From Candidatus Phycosocius bacilliformis (GTDB taxonomy: Bacteria > Pseudomonadota > Alphaproteobacteria > Caulobacterales > Aquidulcibacteraceae): a stretch of DNA of 64,000 nt. The DNA lies in NCBI RefSeq assembly GCF_003112735.1, contig NZ_BFBR01000011.1, positions 45,490 to 109,489 on the forward strand, given 5' to 3'. Below are positions 54,824-64,000 of the stretch, one piece after another (the first letter of the stretch is position 1; every line of letters begins with the position of its first letter). Position numbers and translations under genes: made by a program. The notes under the pieces are model-generated. The model was not told where the DNA came from. It ran no database searches and saw nothing but the letters and a program-made list of their open reading frames with translations.

Positions 54824-55542
54824 TCCTTTATCCCGCAATCGATCTGAAGGACGGTCAGGCCGTACGTCTCTTTAAGGGCGACTTTGCCCGCATGACTGTG
54901 TTTGACACCAATCCAGCAGACCGGGCTGCCCGATTTGAGGCGATGGGCTTTGCCTATTTGCACATCGTTGATCTCGATGGGGCGCTCAAAGGGGCCGGAG
55001 CCAATCTGGACGCCATTGCTGCCATCCGGGCCCGTACCCGGCTTCCGATGCAATTGGGCGGGGGGATACGTGATCTGGCAGCCATTGAGAAGGCGCTGAC
55101 CTTGGGCGTCAACCGGGTCATTTTGGGCACGATTGCCGCCAAAAACCCACCCTTTGTTCGTGAAGCTGCCAAGGCATTTCCCGGTCAAGTCGCTGTTGGC
55201 ATTGATGCCATTGATGGCATGGTGGCCGTGGAAGGCTGGCTGGAAACCACCAATGTCACGGCCCTTGATCTGGCGCGCCAGTTTGAGGATGTCGGTGTGG
55301 CGGCGCTGATCGTTACCGATGTCGGACGTGACGGTACCAAGATCGGCATCAATATCGACTTTACCGGTGCGATTGCCGATGCGGTGGGTGTGGATGTCAT
55401 TGCCTCTGGTGGGTTGAAGGGGGTGGAGGATATTGTCGCCCTCAAGGCCCGACCCGGCAGACCCGTCGCCGGCGCCATTCTTGGCCGGGCGCTCTATGAC
55501 GGGCTGATCGATGCGGCAGAAGCCTTAAGGATTGCCGCATGA
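54820..55542 (+). CDS. hisA: Phosphoribosylformimino-5-aminoimidazole carboxamide ribotide isomerase
   Basis: 240 residues, a TIM barrel with the catalytic aspartates in [23 protein letters not shown] start (AIDLKDG) and VTDVGRDGT. It isomerises ProFAR to PRFAR. Coupled by ATGA to hisH before it and hisF after it. Confidence 0.95.
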   Translation: MILYPAIDLKDGQAVRLFKGDFARMTVFDTNPADRAARFEAMGFAYLHIVDLDGALKGAGANLDAIAAIRARTRLPMQLGGGIRDLAAIEKALTLGVNRVILGTIAAKNPPFVREAAKAFPGQVAVGIDAIDGMVAVEGWLETTNVTALDLARQFEDVGVAALIVTDVGRDGTKIGINIDFTGAIADAVGVDVIASGGLKGVEDIVALKARPGRPVAGAILGRALYDGLIDAAEALRIAA

Positions 55543-56306
55543 GCCTGAAGGTCCGGATCATTCCCTGTCTCGATGTCAAGGATGGCCGTGTTGTCAAAGG
55601 CGTGCAATTCGAAGAATTGCGCGATGCAGGCGACCCGGTGGCACAGGCACAATTCTATGATTCAGAAGGGGCGGATGAAATCTGCTTTCTTGATATCTCC
55701 GCCAGTCATGAAGGGCGGGGTACATTGCTGGATGTGGTGCGTCGAACCGCAGAAGTGTGCTTTACCCCGCTAACAGTTGGTGGTGGTGTGCGGGCAACCG
55801 AGGATGTCCGTGCCCTCTTGCTGGCGGGAGCCGATAAAGTGGCGATCAATACTGCCGCTGTCCGCGATCCAGCCCTGGTTACTGCGGCTGCGCGTCGTTT
55901 TGGGTCCCAATGCATCGTGGTGGCCATTGATGCCAAGCAAGTCGGCCCAGATCACTGGGAGATTTTTACCCATGGCGGTCGCACCCCGACTGGTATTGAT
56001 GCTTTGGCATTTGCGCGCGACATCGTCAGCCGCGGAGCGGGGGAGCTTTTGGTGACCTCGATGGACAAGGATGGCACCAAGTCCGGATATGATCTGGCCC
56101 TCACACGCGCCATTGCCGATAGTGTTAGCGTGCCGGTGATTGCATCGGGCGGCGTTGGCACGCTGGATGATTTGGTTGCCGGCATCACCCAAGGCCATGC
56201 CAATGCGGTCTTGGCGGCCTCGATTTTTCACTTCCGAACCCATACACTGGCAGAAGCGCGCGCCGCACTCGCCGCCGCCGGAGCCGCTGTGCGTCAACCG
56301 ATTTAA
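55539..56306 (+). CDS. hisF: Imidazole glycerol phosphate synthase, cyclase subunit
   Basis: 255 residues, a TIM barrel with [12 protein letters not shown] at the N-terminus (catalytic Asp) and [15 protein letters not shown] (second Asp). It uses ammonia from HisH to make imidazole glycerol phosphate and AICAR. Start overlaps the hisA stop. Confidence 0.96.
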   Translation: MSLKVRIIPCLDVKDGRVVKGVQFEELRDAGDPVAQAQFYDSEGADEICFLDISASHEGRGTLLDVVRRTAEVCFTPLTVGGGVRATEDVRALLLAGADKVAINTAAVRDPALVTAAARRFGSQCIVVAIDAKQVGPDHWEIFTHGGRTPTGIDALAFARDIVSRGAGELLVTSMDKDGTKSGYDLALTRAIADSVSVPVIASGGVGTLDDLVAGITQGHANAVLAASIFHFRTHTLAEARAALAAAGAAVRQPI

Positions 56307-56317
56307 GGATAGCCACC

Positions 56318-56665
56318 ATGTCAGCCACCGCGCCGGATATCTCGCTTGGCCAAGCACTGGACCAATTGATCGCCGATCTGGCGCTTAAGAAAAATGCTGA
56401 TCCACATGAAAGCTATACCGCCCGGCTTTTGCGGGACGGACCGATGGCCGCTGCCAAGAAGCTGGGTGAAGAAGGTGTTGAGACGGCGCTGGCAGTCGCT
56501 GCCGGCACGCCGGCCCAAATTGCGGTGGAATCGGCCGACTTGCTCTATCATCTGGCGATCAGCCTGATGTCGCGCGAGGTTGATCCTGCCGAGGTTGGCG
56601 CCGTCTTGGCCGCCAGACGCGGGCTGTCCGGCTTGGCCGAGAAGGCCGCAAGAGCCAAGTCATGA
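56318..56665 (+). CDS. hisE: Phosphoribosyl-ATP pyrophosphohydrolase
   Basis: 115 residues with the MazG-like HisE pattern: ESYTARLLRDGPMAAAKKLGEE, VETALAVAAG and ADLLYHLAISL (in part ESADLLYHL). It removes pyrophosphate from phosphoribosyl-ATP. AGGAT precedes the ATG. Its stop overlaps the next GNAT gene (ATGA). Confidence 0.93.
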   Translation: MSATAPDISLGQALDQLIADLALKKNADPHESYTARLLRDGPMAAAKKLGEEGVETALAVAAGTPAQIAVESADLLYHLAISLMSREVDPAEVGAVLAARRGLSGLAEKAARAKS

Positions 56666-57195
56666 CCCAAAACATTGCTATTCGTCCTGCAGAGGCTTCA
56701 GACGCAGGGGCGTTGGCCGCTTTTGGCGAGAAGACGTTCTTGGCCACCTTTGGTCACCTCTATCCACCTGAAGACAAAGCCTATTTCATTTCGCTGCGCT
56801 ATAGTCTCGAACGAACCTTACAGGATATTGCCGACCCAACCCGCTGGTTGGTGGTTGCCTATGAAGGTGCCGAGCTCGTGGGGTTTCTCGATTGTTGCCA
56901 ACTGGGATTACCGCTCCCCCAGCCCGAGGCAGGGGCCTTGGAGATTTCGCGTCTTTATCTCGATGAAAGCCAGAAAGGCACGGGTCTGGCGCAAAAATTG
57001 ATGGAGATGGCTTTAGAGTGGGCGCGCGCCAAAGGTGCTCCGGCGATCTATCTGGGTGTGTGGTCGCAGAATGAACGCGCCAAACGCTTTTATGCCAAGT
57101 TTGGATTTGAGATTGTCGGGGCTTATCATTTCAAAGTGGGCAAGACCTTGGATGATGAGCGCATCATGCGCCTGTCCCTGACCTCAGCCGACTGA
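56662..57195 (+). CDS. GNAT-family N-acetyltransferase at the end of the his operon
   Basis: 177 residues. Motif A is LYLDESQKGTGLAQKLMEMAL (in part DESQKGTGLAQKL), with YLGVWSQNERAKRFYAKFGF as motif B. The N-terminus RPAEASDAGALAAFGEKTF and its EISRLYLD resemble spermidine/diamine or RimI-type enzymes, but the substrate is unknown. Coupled to hisE by ATGA, so it is co-transcribed with histidine biosynthesis. It is convergent with the TSUP gene, 11 bp away. Confidence 0.85.
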   Translation: MTQNIAIRPAEASDAGALAAFGEKTFLATFGHLYPPEDKAYFISLRYSLERTLQDIADPTRWLVVAYEGAELVGFLDCCQLGLPLPQPEAGALEISRLYLDESQKGTGLAQKLMEMALEWARAKGAPAIYLGVWSQNERAKRFYAKFGFEIVGAYHFKVGKTLDDERIMRLSLTSAD

Positions 57196-57206
57196 CGCTG
57201 TTGGCC

Positions 57207-57986
57207 TCAAACCAGGCCGAGTGCCTTGGACAGCGAAAAAAGGCTGGTCAAGGTCAAGACGGTGCCGACGAGGAACAGAAGCTGGCGCGCAGGCACCCGT
57301 TTGGCGAGGATAGCACCGAAAGGTGCGGCCAGAAGGCCACCGGCAATAAGACCCAAAGTGGCCAGAGTGAAGGCTTCCCAGCCCAAGTTCACGATGAAGA
57401 CTGCTGAGATCACAGTCGTGAGGAAAAACTCAGCCGTGTTGACTGTCCCAATCGTCATACGGGGATCTGTGCCTTGCACCAAGAGGTTGGACGTGACCAC
57501 CGGCCCCCAACCGCCTCCGCCGACCGCATCCAGAAAGCCGCCAACCAGACCCAATGGTCCGGCAAAGCGCGCACTGCGGTGGATTTGGCCCTTGGCCATG
57601 CGCCAAGCCCGCCACAACAGATACAGACCAATACAGGCCAAATAGCCCATCACAAATGGCCGCGCGACTTCGGCATGGATGTTGGAAAGAAGATAGGCGC
57701 CGGTGATGCCGCCAATCATGCCGGGAATGACGAGGGTTGCGAATAATCGCCAATTCACATTGCGATGCAGGGCGTGGCTGATGGCCGAGGCTGCGGTCGT
57801 GAACACTTCAACAATATGCACAGTGGACGAGGCCCGCGCTGGTGGCATGCCCAGAACGCTTACCAAAAGGGTGGAGGTGATGACCCCAAACGCCATTCCC
57901 AGCGCCCCATCCACCAGTTGCGCCACAAAGCCAACCAGGATGAAGGGCCAGATCGCGTGCAAATGCTGTGTCACAAAATCGATCAC
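57207..57986 (-). CDS. TSUP (TauE/SafE) family membrane transporter
   Basis: 259 residues with eight hydrophobic segments in two homologous halves; the first half has VAQLVDGALGMAFG and the second GGFLDAVGGGGWGPV, the TSUP signatures. Family members export sulfite, sulfoacetate or related anions. cysK is two genes upstream on the same strand, which hints at sulfur metabolism. The start is a GTG. Substrate inferred. Confidence 0.88.
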   Translation of the reverse strand: MIDFVTQHLHAIWPFILVGFVAQLVDGALGMAFGVITSTLLVSVLGMPPARASSTVHIVEVFTTAASAISHALHRNVNWRLFATLVIPGMIGGITGAYLLSNIHAEVARPFVMGYLACIGLYLLWRAWRMAKGQIHRSARFAGPLGLVGGFLDAVGGGGWGPVVTSNLLVQGTDPRMTIGTVNTAEFFLTTVISAVFIVNLGWEAFTLATLGLIAGGLLAAPFGAILAKRVPARQLLFLVGTVLTLTSLFSLSKALGLV

Positions 57987-58130
57987 ACAAGAGGCTCCCG
58001 ACCCGGATCCACCGGGCCCTTCATATAGGCATAGCGCAAGACACTGGCGATAAACCCGATCTGCAAAGACCCGTTAGAGAAGCTATCATAATGGGCGGAT
58101 AGGCTCAGGACCAGACCTTGGGCAAGCCAA

Positions 58131-59297
58131 TCATGCCCGAGCAGCGGCGCGGGCTGCGGCTAAACGGGTGATGGCGCTGGCCAGAACCGCCTCTTCCTTG
58201 GCAAAACACAGGCGAATGACAGGTGGCGCAGTCGCAGGATCGGCATAGAGGCTTTCCAGTGGAATTGTGGCAACCCCAAATTGGGTCACCGTGTTGAGGC
58301 AGAAATCCATACTAGGCTGCTCAATGCCAGAGGCGGATAAGTCGACACATAAAAAATAGGTTGCCGCACTGTCGAGCACGGCAAAGCCTTCTCTCATCAG
58401 GCCCGTGCGCAGAAAATGATAGGCTTTGGTGAAGTCCGCGCGCTGGCCTTCAAACCAAGCAGGACCCCACCCCAGCCCATGGGCGACGGCTGCTTGCAAG
58501 TGCGGGGCCGTGGTGAAGGTCAAGAATTGATGCGCCTTGCCTATGACCCGTGCGATCTCAGGGTCGGCGCACACAAAGCCCACTTTCCAGCCCGTCATGC
58601 CGAACATTTTGCCAGCTGAACCGATTTTGACCGTGCGCTTTGCCATGCCGGGCAGGCCAATCAAGGGATGATGCTTTTGGCCATCCAGCACCACATGTTC
58701 CCACACTTCGTCACAAACAGCGATCAGATCATGGCGCTGGCATATATCTGCAAGCCCTGCCAATTCTTCTGGCCCGAAAGCGCGCCCGGTCGGATTCATG
58801 GGGTTGTTGAGCACAATCATCCGCGTGCGCGGTGTGATGACCGCCTCAATCGCAGTCAGATCGAGCGTCCATTTGGGTGGGAACAGAGGTATAGTCATGG
58901 AACGCGCCCCGGCGCGCGCGATCAGGGGCCGGTAGGCATCATAGGCCGGATCCAGCACAATCACCTCATCACCGGGCACCAGCAAAGCCAAAAAGCTGGC
59001 CGCCAATGCTTCTGTTGCCCCTGATGTCACCACCACATGCTCGTGGCTCAGCGACAGGCCTTGATGGCGCACATAATGTTCGGCGACAGAAGCGCGCAAT
59101 TCAGGCAAACCCAGCATGGGCGGATATTGGTTGGAACCTTGCATCAGACCGTCGCAGGCCAGACGGCGCAAGGCCTCTGGTCCTTGACTGTCCGGAAAGC
59201 CTTGACCCAAATTGATCGCCTGATGCTGGCGGGCCAAACCCGACATGACTTCAAAAATCGTTGTCGGCAATTCTGACAAATGTGGATTGAACGCCAT
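58131..59297 (-). CDS. Class I/II PLP-dependent aminotransferase
   Basis: 388 residues of fold type I. The PLP lysine is in IGSAGKMFGMTGWKVG; NNPMNPTGRAF holds the asparagine and proline contacts; INLGQGFPDSQGP is at the N-terminus and IRLCFAK carries the C-terminal arginine. The pattern resembles methionine/kynurenine aminotransferases (YbdL, KAT). The ATG at 59297 begins two bases after the cysK stop, so the genes are in one operon, possibly for sulfur amino acids. A TTG four codons earlier is less likely. Confidence 0.88.
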   Translation of the reverse strand: MAFNPHLSELPTTIFEVMSGLARQHQAINLGQGFPDSQGPEALRRLACDGLMQGSNQYPPMLGLPELRASVAEHYVRHQGLSLSHEHVVVTSGATEALAASFLALLVPGDEVIVLDPAYDAYRPLIARAGARSMTIPLFPPKWTLDLTAIEAVITPRTRMIVLNNPMNPTGRAFGPEELAGLADICQRHDLIAVCDEVWEHVVLDGQKHHPLIGLPGMAKRTVKIGSAGKMFGMTGWKVGFVCADPEIARVIGKAHQFLTFTTAPHLQAAVAHGLGWGPAWFEGQRADFTKAYHFLRTGLMREGFAVLDSAATYFLCVDLSASGIEQPSMDFCLNTVTQFGVATIPLESLYADPATAPPVIRLCFAKEEAVLASAITRLAAARAAARA

Positions 59298-59299
59298 GC

Positions 59300-60283
59300 C
59301 TAAAGCCAATCTGCCACCGGAAGTCCACGTTCGGTCAAGAAGGCGCGATTGAACAATTTGCTCTGATAGCGGCTTGCGTAATCACACAAGATGGTGACGA
59401 TGGTCTTGCCGGGCCCCAATTCAGCCGCCAGCCGCATCGCACCCACGACATTAAGTGCGGCAGACCCGCCAATCGCCAGACCCTCGTGGCGGACAAGATC
59501 GAACAAGACTGGCAGCCATTCGGGATCCTCGACCCGATAGGCATTATCGACCACAACATCCTCCAGATTGGCTGTCACCCGTCCCTGCCCGATACCCTCG
59601 GTGATCGACGTGCCGGTCGCCTTCAATTCCCCATGCTTGTACCAATGATACAGAGCAGCACCGCCAGGATCGGCAATGCCGATGGCGATGGCAGGATTAC
59701 ACGCCTTCAAAGCACGGCTGATACCGCCTAGAGTACCCCCTGATCCAACCGAGCAGATAAAACCATCAATCTTGCCGCCGGTTTGTTCCCAGATTTCGGG
59801 GCCGGTGGTTTCCTCATGCGCACGGCGATTGGCCAGATTGTCAAACTGATTGGCCCAGACCCCACCTTGTTCGTCCGCCAACCGACGGGACACTTTTGTA
59901 TAATGGTCGGGATGGGCAAATGCGACGGCATCCACCTCAACCAGTTCGGCGCCAAACAGCCGAACGGCATCCTTCTTTTCCTGACTCTGGGTCCGTGGCA
60001 TCACGATGATACAACGATACCCTAAAGCATTGGCCACCATCGCAAGCCCGATGCCGGTGTTGCCGGCGGTGCCCTCGACGATCAGTCCGCCAGGCTTGAG
60101 CACGCCGCGCGACTCCGCATCACGGATGATACCTAAAGCAGCGCGATCTTTCACCGACTGACCGGGATTGAGAAACTCAGCCTTGCCCAAGATCTCACAT
60201 CCCGTGGCTTCGCTGGCGGCTTTTAGCCGCACCAAAGGCGTGTTACCAATCAGATCAATGACACTTCGGGCGATCGGGGCCAT
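59300..60283 (-). CDS. cysK: Cysteine synthase A (O-acetylserine sulfhydrylase)
   Basis: 327 residues, fold type II. The PLP lysine is in PGQSVKDRAA, the phosphate loop is GSGGTLGG, and the substrate loop is EGTAGNTGI. Its ITEGIGQGRVTANLED region and length match the CysK/cystathionine-beta-synthase-like group of alphaproteobacteria. It makes cysteine from O-acetylserine and sulfide. Leads the operon with the aminotransferase. Confidence 0.9.
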   Translation of the reverse strand: MAPIARSVIDLIGNTPLVRLKAASEATGCEILGKAEFLNPGQSVKDRAALGIIRDAESRGVLKPGGLIVEGTAGNTGIGLAMVANALGYRCIIVMPRTQSQEKKDAVRLFGAELVEVDAVAFAHPDHYTKVSRRLADEQGGVWANQFDNLANRRAHEETTGPEIWEQTGGKIDGFICSVGSGGTLGGISRALKACNPAIAIGIADPGGAALYHWYKHGELKATGTSITEGIGQGRVTANLEDVVVDNAYRVEDPEWLPVLFDLVRHEGLAIGGSAALNVVGAMRLAAELGPGKTIVTILCDYASRYQSKLFNRAFLTERGLPVADWL

Positions 60284-60552
60284 ACTTTAATCCACTTCAA
60301 GTTCGTGCGCGCTGTGTGAGTGCAAACGGCCCATCTCCACGTCAATTGACCCGTCGTGTCAACGTCCTTCTGGCGGTGGTGTGCGCCAAAAGCGCGATTA
60401 TGTGATTGGCTTATTTGAGCAATCCGACTATGCCGATCATGAAATGATATATCCGGTTCTGCCCTGTCGCAGTCCGATTTAGGCGGCCTCTCACCCGATT
60501 GTCGCCCGAGTTTCCAGTTTGATTGCCAATGTTGAAAGGCGAAATTGAGCCC

Positions 60553-61434
60553 ATGACCGAAATCGCATTGCAAGCCTATTTATCCATTGCCGAATGGCCG
60601 ACCGAACAGGCCGTGTCCACCATGATTGCCAACCAGCAAGAGGCGGCCCAAGCGGTGGCGCGTGTGGCTGGTTCTTTAGCCCATGCCGCCGATTCTGCTG
60701 CCCAACGCCTTGGCCGGGCAGGTCGGCTGATTTATGCAGGGGCGGGAACCTCGGGGCGTATCGGTGTGCAGGATGGGGTGGAATTGGGCCCCACCTATGG
60801 CTGGCCCAAATCCCGCTTGACGTTTCTGATGGCCGGTGGTGAGGCTGCCTTTATGCAAAGTGTGGAGGGCGCTGAAGATCGCCATGAAGCGGGTGTGGCC
60901 GAGGCAGAAGCCCTTGGCCTCACCGCGGCCGACGTGGTGATTGGCTTGGCCGCAAGCGGATCGACACCTTATACAATCGGCGTGATTGAAGCCGCCCGAC
61001 GGGCAGGGGCTCTGACCATTGGTTTAGCCAATAAGCCCCCGGCTCCGTTAATTGAGGCCGCCGAGATCGGCATTCTCATCGAGACCGGGGCAGAAGTCAT
61101 TGCCGGTTCGACCCGCATGAAAGCAGGCACAGCCCAAAAGATCGCCCTCAACGCTTTATCGACCGCCATCATGATCCGTCTGGGTCTGGTCTATGAAGGA
61201 CGCATGGTGGCGATGCAGATTTCCAACCGCAAACTTCTGGGTCGGGCGCGAACCATGATCATGGAACTCACCGCCTGTTCAGCCTCACAGGCCGACGCAG
61301 CTCTTGAGGCATCAGGGCAAGACATCCGTGCGGCGATCCTGTTGATCAAGGGGTGGCGCTTGGAGCAGGCGCGGGCAGACCTTGACCAATGGGCCGGAAA
61401 TCTTGCAGCAGTGATCAAGGCCCGCCAAAACTGA
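60553..61434 (+). CDS. murQ: N-acetylmuramic acid 6-phosphate etherase
   Basis: 293 residues with a SIS domain. The family motif is YAGAGTSGRIGVQDGVELGPTY (in part GAGTSGRIGVQDG), with GLAASGSTPYTIG and AEVIAGSTRMKAGTAQK. It opens the lactyl ether of MurNAc-6-P in cell-wall recycling. No anhMurNAc kinase or MurP transporter is adjacent. The ATG at 60553 has AAAGGCG upstream; ATG 60529 is an alternative. A GH3 glycosidase follows 57 bp later in the same direction. Confidence 0.92.
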   Translation: MTEIALQAYLSIAEWPTEQAVSTMIANQQEAAQAVARVAGSLAHAADSAAQRLGRAGRLIYAGAGTSGRIGVQDGVELGPTYGWPKSRLTFLMAGGEAAFMQSVEGAEDRHEAGVAEAEALGLTAADVVIGLAASGSTPYTIGVIEAARRAGALTIGLANKPPAPLIEAAEIGILIETGAEVIAGSTRMKAGTAQKIALNALSTAIMIRLGLVYEGRMVAMQISNRKLLGRARTMIMELTACSASQADAALEASGQDIRAAILLIKGWRLEQARADLDQWAGNLAAVIKARQN

Positions 61435-61491
61435 CCGCGTCAGTCGGCAAAGCTGTTTGCCCCAACCCTGCCAGTGTGTGAAAGGATCTCG

Positions 61492-63606
61492 ATGACCGAC
61501 CTTGCCCCCATTAAAGGACTGAGCCCGGAAGCCATCTCGGCACGTGTCGATCAGATTTTGGCCGAAGCAAGCCTGTCTGAGAAAGTTCGGATGATGTCGG
61601 GCAAGGGCTTCTTCAAGCTGCTTGCCGCCAGTGGTCGGCGCTGGGGTGCTGATCCGTATCCGGCAGGCAGCGGTATCGACCGACTGGGCGTTCCGCCGCT
61701 TTTCTTCACCGATGGCCCACGCGGGGTGGCGCGGGGCCACTCCACCTGCTTTCCCTGTACCATGGCGCGCGGGGCCAGTTTTGATGTCGATCTGGAACGA
61801 CGCATTGGCGAGGCCATGTCGATTGAAATCCGCGCACAGGATTGCACCCTGTCTGGGGCTGTGTGCGTCAATCTGTTGCGCCACCCTGCTTGGGGCCGGG
61901 CGCAGGAAACCTATGGCGAGGATCCCTGCCTTTTGGGTCAGATGGGCGCTGCCCTGTCTGTGGGCCTTCAGACCCATAATGTGATTGCAACCGTCAAGCA
62001 TTTTGCCCTCAATTCGATGGAAAATGCGCGCTTTAAAGTCGATGTCCGGATTGATGAACGGGCGTTGCATGAGGTCTATCTCCCGCATTTCAAGACCATT
62101 CTGGATGCTGGCTGCGCCAGTGTGATGAGCGCCTATAATCAGATGAATGGCGCTTTCTGCGGCCAAAACCGAACCTTGCTGACCGACATTTTGCGGGTGG
62201 AATGGGGCTTTGACGGCTTTGTGCACTCTGATTGGGTGATGGGTTTGCGCCATGTGTCGGCCGCCTCGGCGGGGCTTGATATCGAAAACCCGGAGCCTTT
62301 GGTGTTTGGCAAGCATTTGCTGGCCGCTGTGGAAGCCGGTCAGATAGAGCCTCAGGTGATTGATCAGGCCTGCCGACGTATTTTGAGCACACAATATCGT
62401 TTTGCCTGTGCCGAAGATCCGCTGCCCGACTATCCGCTCGATTTGGTGGCCCAGCCCGCCCATGTGGCTCTGGCGCTGGAAGCGGCAGAAAAGTCTGCCA
62501 CTTTGTTGCGCAATGAAGGCATGCTGCCCCTCAATCGTGGAGAGCTGCGCAAACTGGCCGTGCTGGGTCGCTTGGCGAACAAGGAAAATACCGGTGACTT
62601 CGGGTCGAGTCGGGTGCGGCCACCTTATGTGGTGACCCCCTTGCAGGGCCTTGAACTGGCCTTGGGTGATTCCACCTTGATCGTGACCGGCGATGAAGGT
62701 GACATTGCTGCCGCCGCTGCTGCCTCTCGAGACGCCGATGCCATTATTGTGGTGGTGGGCTATACCGCCCGCGAGGAAGGGGAGTTTATCCCCGAAGACA
62801 TGACTTTGGGCGTGGCAAGCGACGACTTGGGCAGCCCGGCTCCACCCAGCAGCAACGAGCCCAGCGCCGAAGAGGCCCGGGGCGGTGACCGGACCCATTT
62901 GGGCTTGCCAGCGGACCAGATTGCCTTGATCGACGCGGCATGTGCGACCGGACGCCCAGTTCTGGTGGTGCTTGTGGCAGGATCGGCTGTTCTGGTCGAG
63001 GGCTGGTACGACAAGACGGCCGCCATCCTGCAAACCTTCTATTCCGGCATGGAGGGCGGCACGGCGCTTGCGCGAGTGGTGCTGGGGCAGGTCAATCCAT
63101 CGGGCAAATTGCCCTTCACCGTGGCCACCGACCCGGATCATTATCCTTTCTTTGATAAGGATGCCGATGTCATCACCTATGATTATTGGCATGGCTATAC
63201 CAAGCTGGCGCGCGAGACCATCGCCCCGCGTTTTTGTTTCGGGCATGGCCTGTCCTACGCGCACTATGGCTATCGTGCTTTGCGTGTGCGCAGGACCCGC
63301 ACTGGAATTGAAGCTCATGTCAGCATCACCAATCTCGGCAATCGCGCCGGCGAGGAAATCGCCCAGCTTTATGTCGGCTTTCCCGGCACGCTGGTGGAGC
63401 GGCCGGCTAAAGTGCTCAAAGGCTTCCAACGCGTCGCCTTAGAACCCGGCCAGACCAAAACAGTCCGATTTGACATTGATCTGGCAGACTTGGCCTATCG
63501 CGACCCCGTAACCCACACGTGGCGACAGGAGCCAGGCGTCCACCGCATCTATGTCGGCGGGTCGAGCCTGTTGGCTGACCAACTCTCGACCCGCATCTCG
63601 CTTTAG
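61492..63606 (+). CDS. Glycoside hydrolase family 3 beta-glucosidase-like enzyme
   Basis: 704 residues: GH3 N-terminal TIM domain (about 50-300) with GVARG, TVKHFALNSMENAR and the nucleophile aspartate in GFVHSDWVMG; GH3 C-terminal domain (about 340-560); fibronectin III-like domain (about 600-700). No signal peptide, so it probably acts in the cytoplasm. It is not a NagZ: NagZ is about 340 residues and has a KHFPGHG motif. It follows murQ closely and may act on a recycled sugar, but ordinary beta-glucoside cleavage is equally possible. AAAGGA lies five bases before the ATG. Confidence 0.88.
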   Translation: MTDLAPIKGLSPEAISARVDQILAEASLSEKVRMMSGKGFFKLLAASGRRWGADPYPAGSGIDRLGVPPLFFTDGPRGVARGHSTCFPCTMARGASFDVDLERRIGEAMSIEIRAQDCTLSGAVCVNLLRHPAWGRAQETYGEDPCLLGQMGAALSVGLQTHNVIATVKHFALNSMENARFKVDVRIDERALHEVYLPHFKTILDAGCASVMSAYNQMNGAFCGQNRTLLTDILRVEWGFDGFVHSDWVMGLRHVSAASAGLDIENPEPLVFGKHLLAAVEAGQIEPQVIDQACRRILSTQYRFACAEDPLPDYPLDLVAQPAHVALALEAAEKSATLLRNEGMLPLNRGELRKLAVLGRLANKENTGDFGSSRVRPPYVVTPLQGLELALGDSTLIVTGDEGDIAAAAAASRDADAIIVVVGYTAREEGEFIPEDMTLGVASDDLGSPAPPSSNEPSAEEARGGDRTHLGLPADQIALIDAACATGRPVLVVLVAGSAVLVEGWYDKTAAILQTFYSGMEGGTALARVVLGQVNPSGKLPFTVATDPDHYPFFDKDADVITYDYWHGYTKLARETIAPRFCFGHGLSYAHYGYRALRVRRTRTGIEAHVSITNLGNRAGEEIAQLYVGFPGTLVERPAKVLKGFQRVALEPGQTKTVRFDIDLADLAYRDPVTHTWRQEPGVHRIYVGGSSLLADQLSTRISL

Positions 63607-63649
63607 CCAACACCCCCACCCCCGCTTGCACATCAAAGCAGGGTCACAG

Positions 63650-64000
63650 CTACAATAAGGTGATCATCGGTACTGGCCAGCGGCGGGGGGGGGGTAAGGG
63701 CGGGGGACGACTTCGGCTTTTCTGGGTGATCTGAAAACCCATGGCATCGAAGGTGGCACTGATTTCATGGCCGCGTCGGGCCATGATGCGGGGGCGCTCA
63801 TCAGGGGCAAGCATGGGGCCGGGACGGCGGCGTGCGAGAGAGAAGGCCAAGCGCTTGGCCTTGGCCTGGGGGTCGGCTGCGATGGCCTGCAGCAAGTCCA
63901 AGCGCCGCAACCAGCGGCCGATGGGCACAGGGGCGGGGGCAAAGTAAAAGGGCCGGGCTTGGCCTGCGATGGCCCAATGCAGCGCCTCAAACCGCTGTGC
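63650..64000 (-). CDS. C-terminal part of a hypothetical protein, 5' end outside the window
   Basis: The last 116 codons of a gene that runs beyond the right edge; the frame is open to base 64000. Segments are FEALHWAIAGQARPFYFAP, a basic helical part (RWLRRLDLLQAIAADPQAKAKRLAFSLARRR in outline), MARRGHEISATFDAMGFQI and a proline-rich tail. A reading in another frame over the same bases is alanine/proline-rich and less protein-like. Family not recognised. Confidence 0.6.
   Translation of the reverse strand, partial: AQRFEALHWAIAGQARPFYFAPAPVPIGRWLRRLDLLQAIAADPQAKAKRLAFSLARRRPGPMLAPDERPRIMARRGHEISATFDAMGFQITQKSRSRPPPLPPPRRWPVPMITLL

Noticed and set aside
61312..63429. A 705-codon open frame on the minus strand
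   Set aside because: It is antisense to the GH3 gene. Its composition (rich in H, Q, G and R, no family motifs) fits a shadow of a GC-rich gene.

Overview
The window looks like an alphaproteobacterial chromosome with a CtrA-type cell cycle (Caulobacterales/Hyphomonadaceae-like). This rests on gene order and motifs, not on a database search: ptsN-hpf-rpoN-lptB-lptA-lptC-rnd, hslU-hslV next to hisBHAFE, a three-gene NAD(P) transhydrogenase, a DUF1134/EipA protein, and TTAA-N7-TTAAC motifs before both ribonucleotide reductase genes.

Layout. 1-16.8 kb is housekeeping: the 3' part of rimO, an ECF sigma operon, an orphan Rieske oxygenase, pntAA-pntAB-pntB, udk, a serine hydrolase, nrdA and nrdB (separated by two unrelated genes) and an SSS symporter. 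17.1-21.1 kb holds an orphan solute-binding lipoprotein and a tight three-gene operon: an Lgt-like membrane enzyme, a Tes/MJ0619-type radical SAM protein and a small membrane protein. 21.2-36.3 kb is an integrated element of about 15 kb in a tRNA-Thr(CGT) gene, bounded by a 54-bp direct repeat. It carries a tyrosine integrase, a nuclease-NTPase fusion protein, a type I restriction-modification operon (hsdM-hsdS-x-x-x-hsdR) with three extra genes inside it, and a block of small DNA-binding proteins. 36.3-64 kb returns to core genes: DUF533, the nitrogen-PTS/hibernation/sigma-54/LPS-export cluster, a methyltransferase, chrA, tRNA-Leu(CAG), gntK, eipA, a lone PIN toxin-like gene, ettA, hslVU, an EAL phosphodiesterase, hisBHAFE, a TSUP transporter, an aminotransferase, cysK, murQ, a GH3 glycosidase and the start of one more gene.

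How the parts work together. The element reads as a mobile defence island: integrase with candidate arm sites at both ends, two separate predicted nuclease systems, and regulators or recombination directionality factors. The hsd genes from hsdM to hsdR are joined by stop/start overlaps except for one 59-bp gap, so they are probably one transcript. One member, 68 codons long, is a fusion of an hsdR start to an hsdS end and looks like the fossil of a second, collapsed hsd locus.

The best candidates for undescribed biology are (1) the Lgt-like/radical SAM/small membrane protein operon at 18.5-21.1 kb, which suggests a membrane-lipid modification pathway, (2) the 823-residue nuclease-NTPase at 23.1-25.6 kb, and (3) the extra genes inside the hsd operon. 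Functions given for these are inference from motifs and context.
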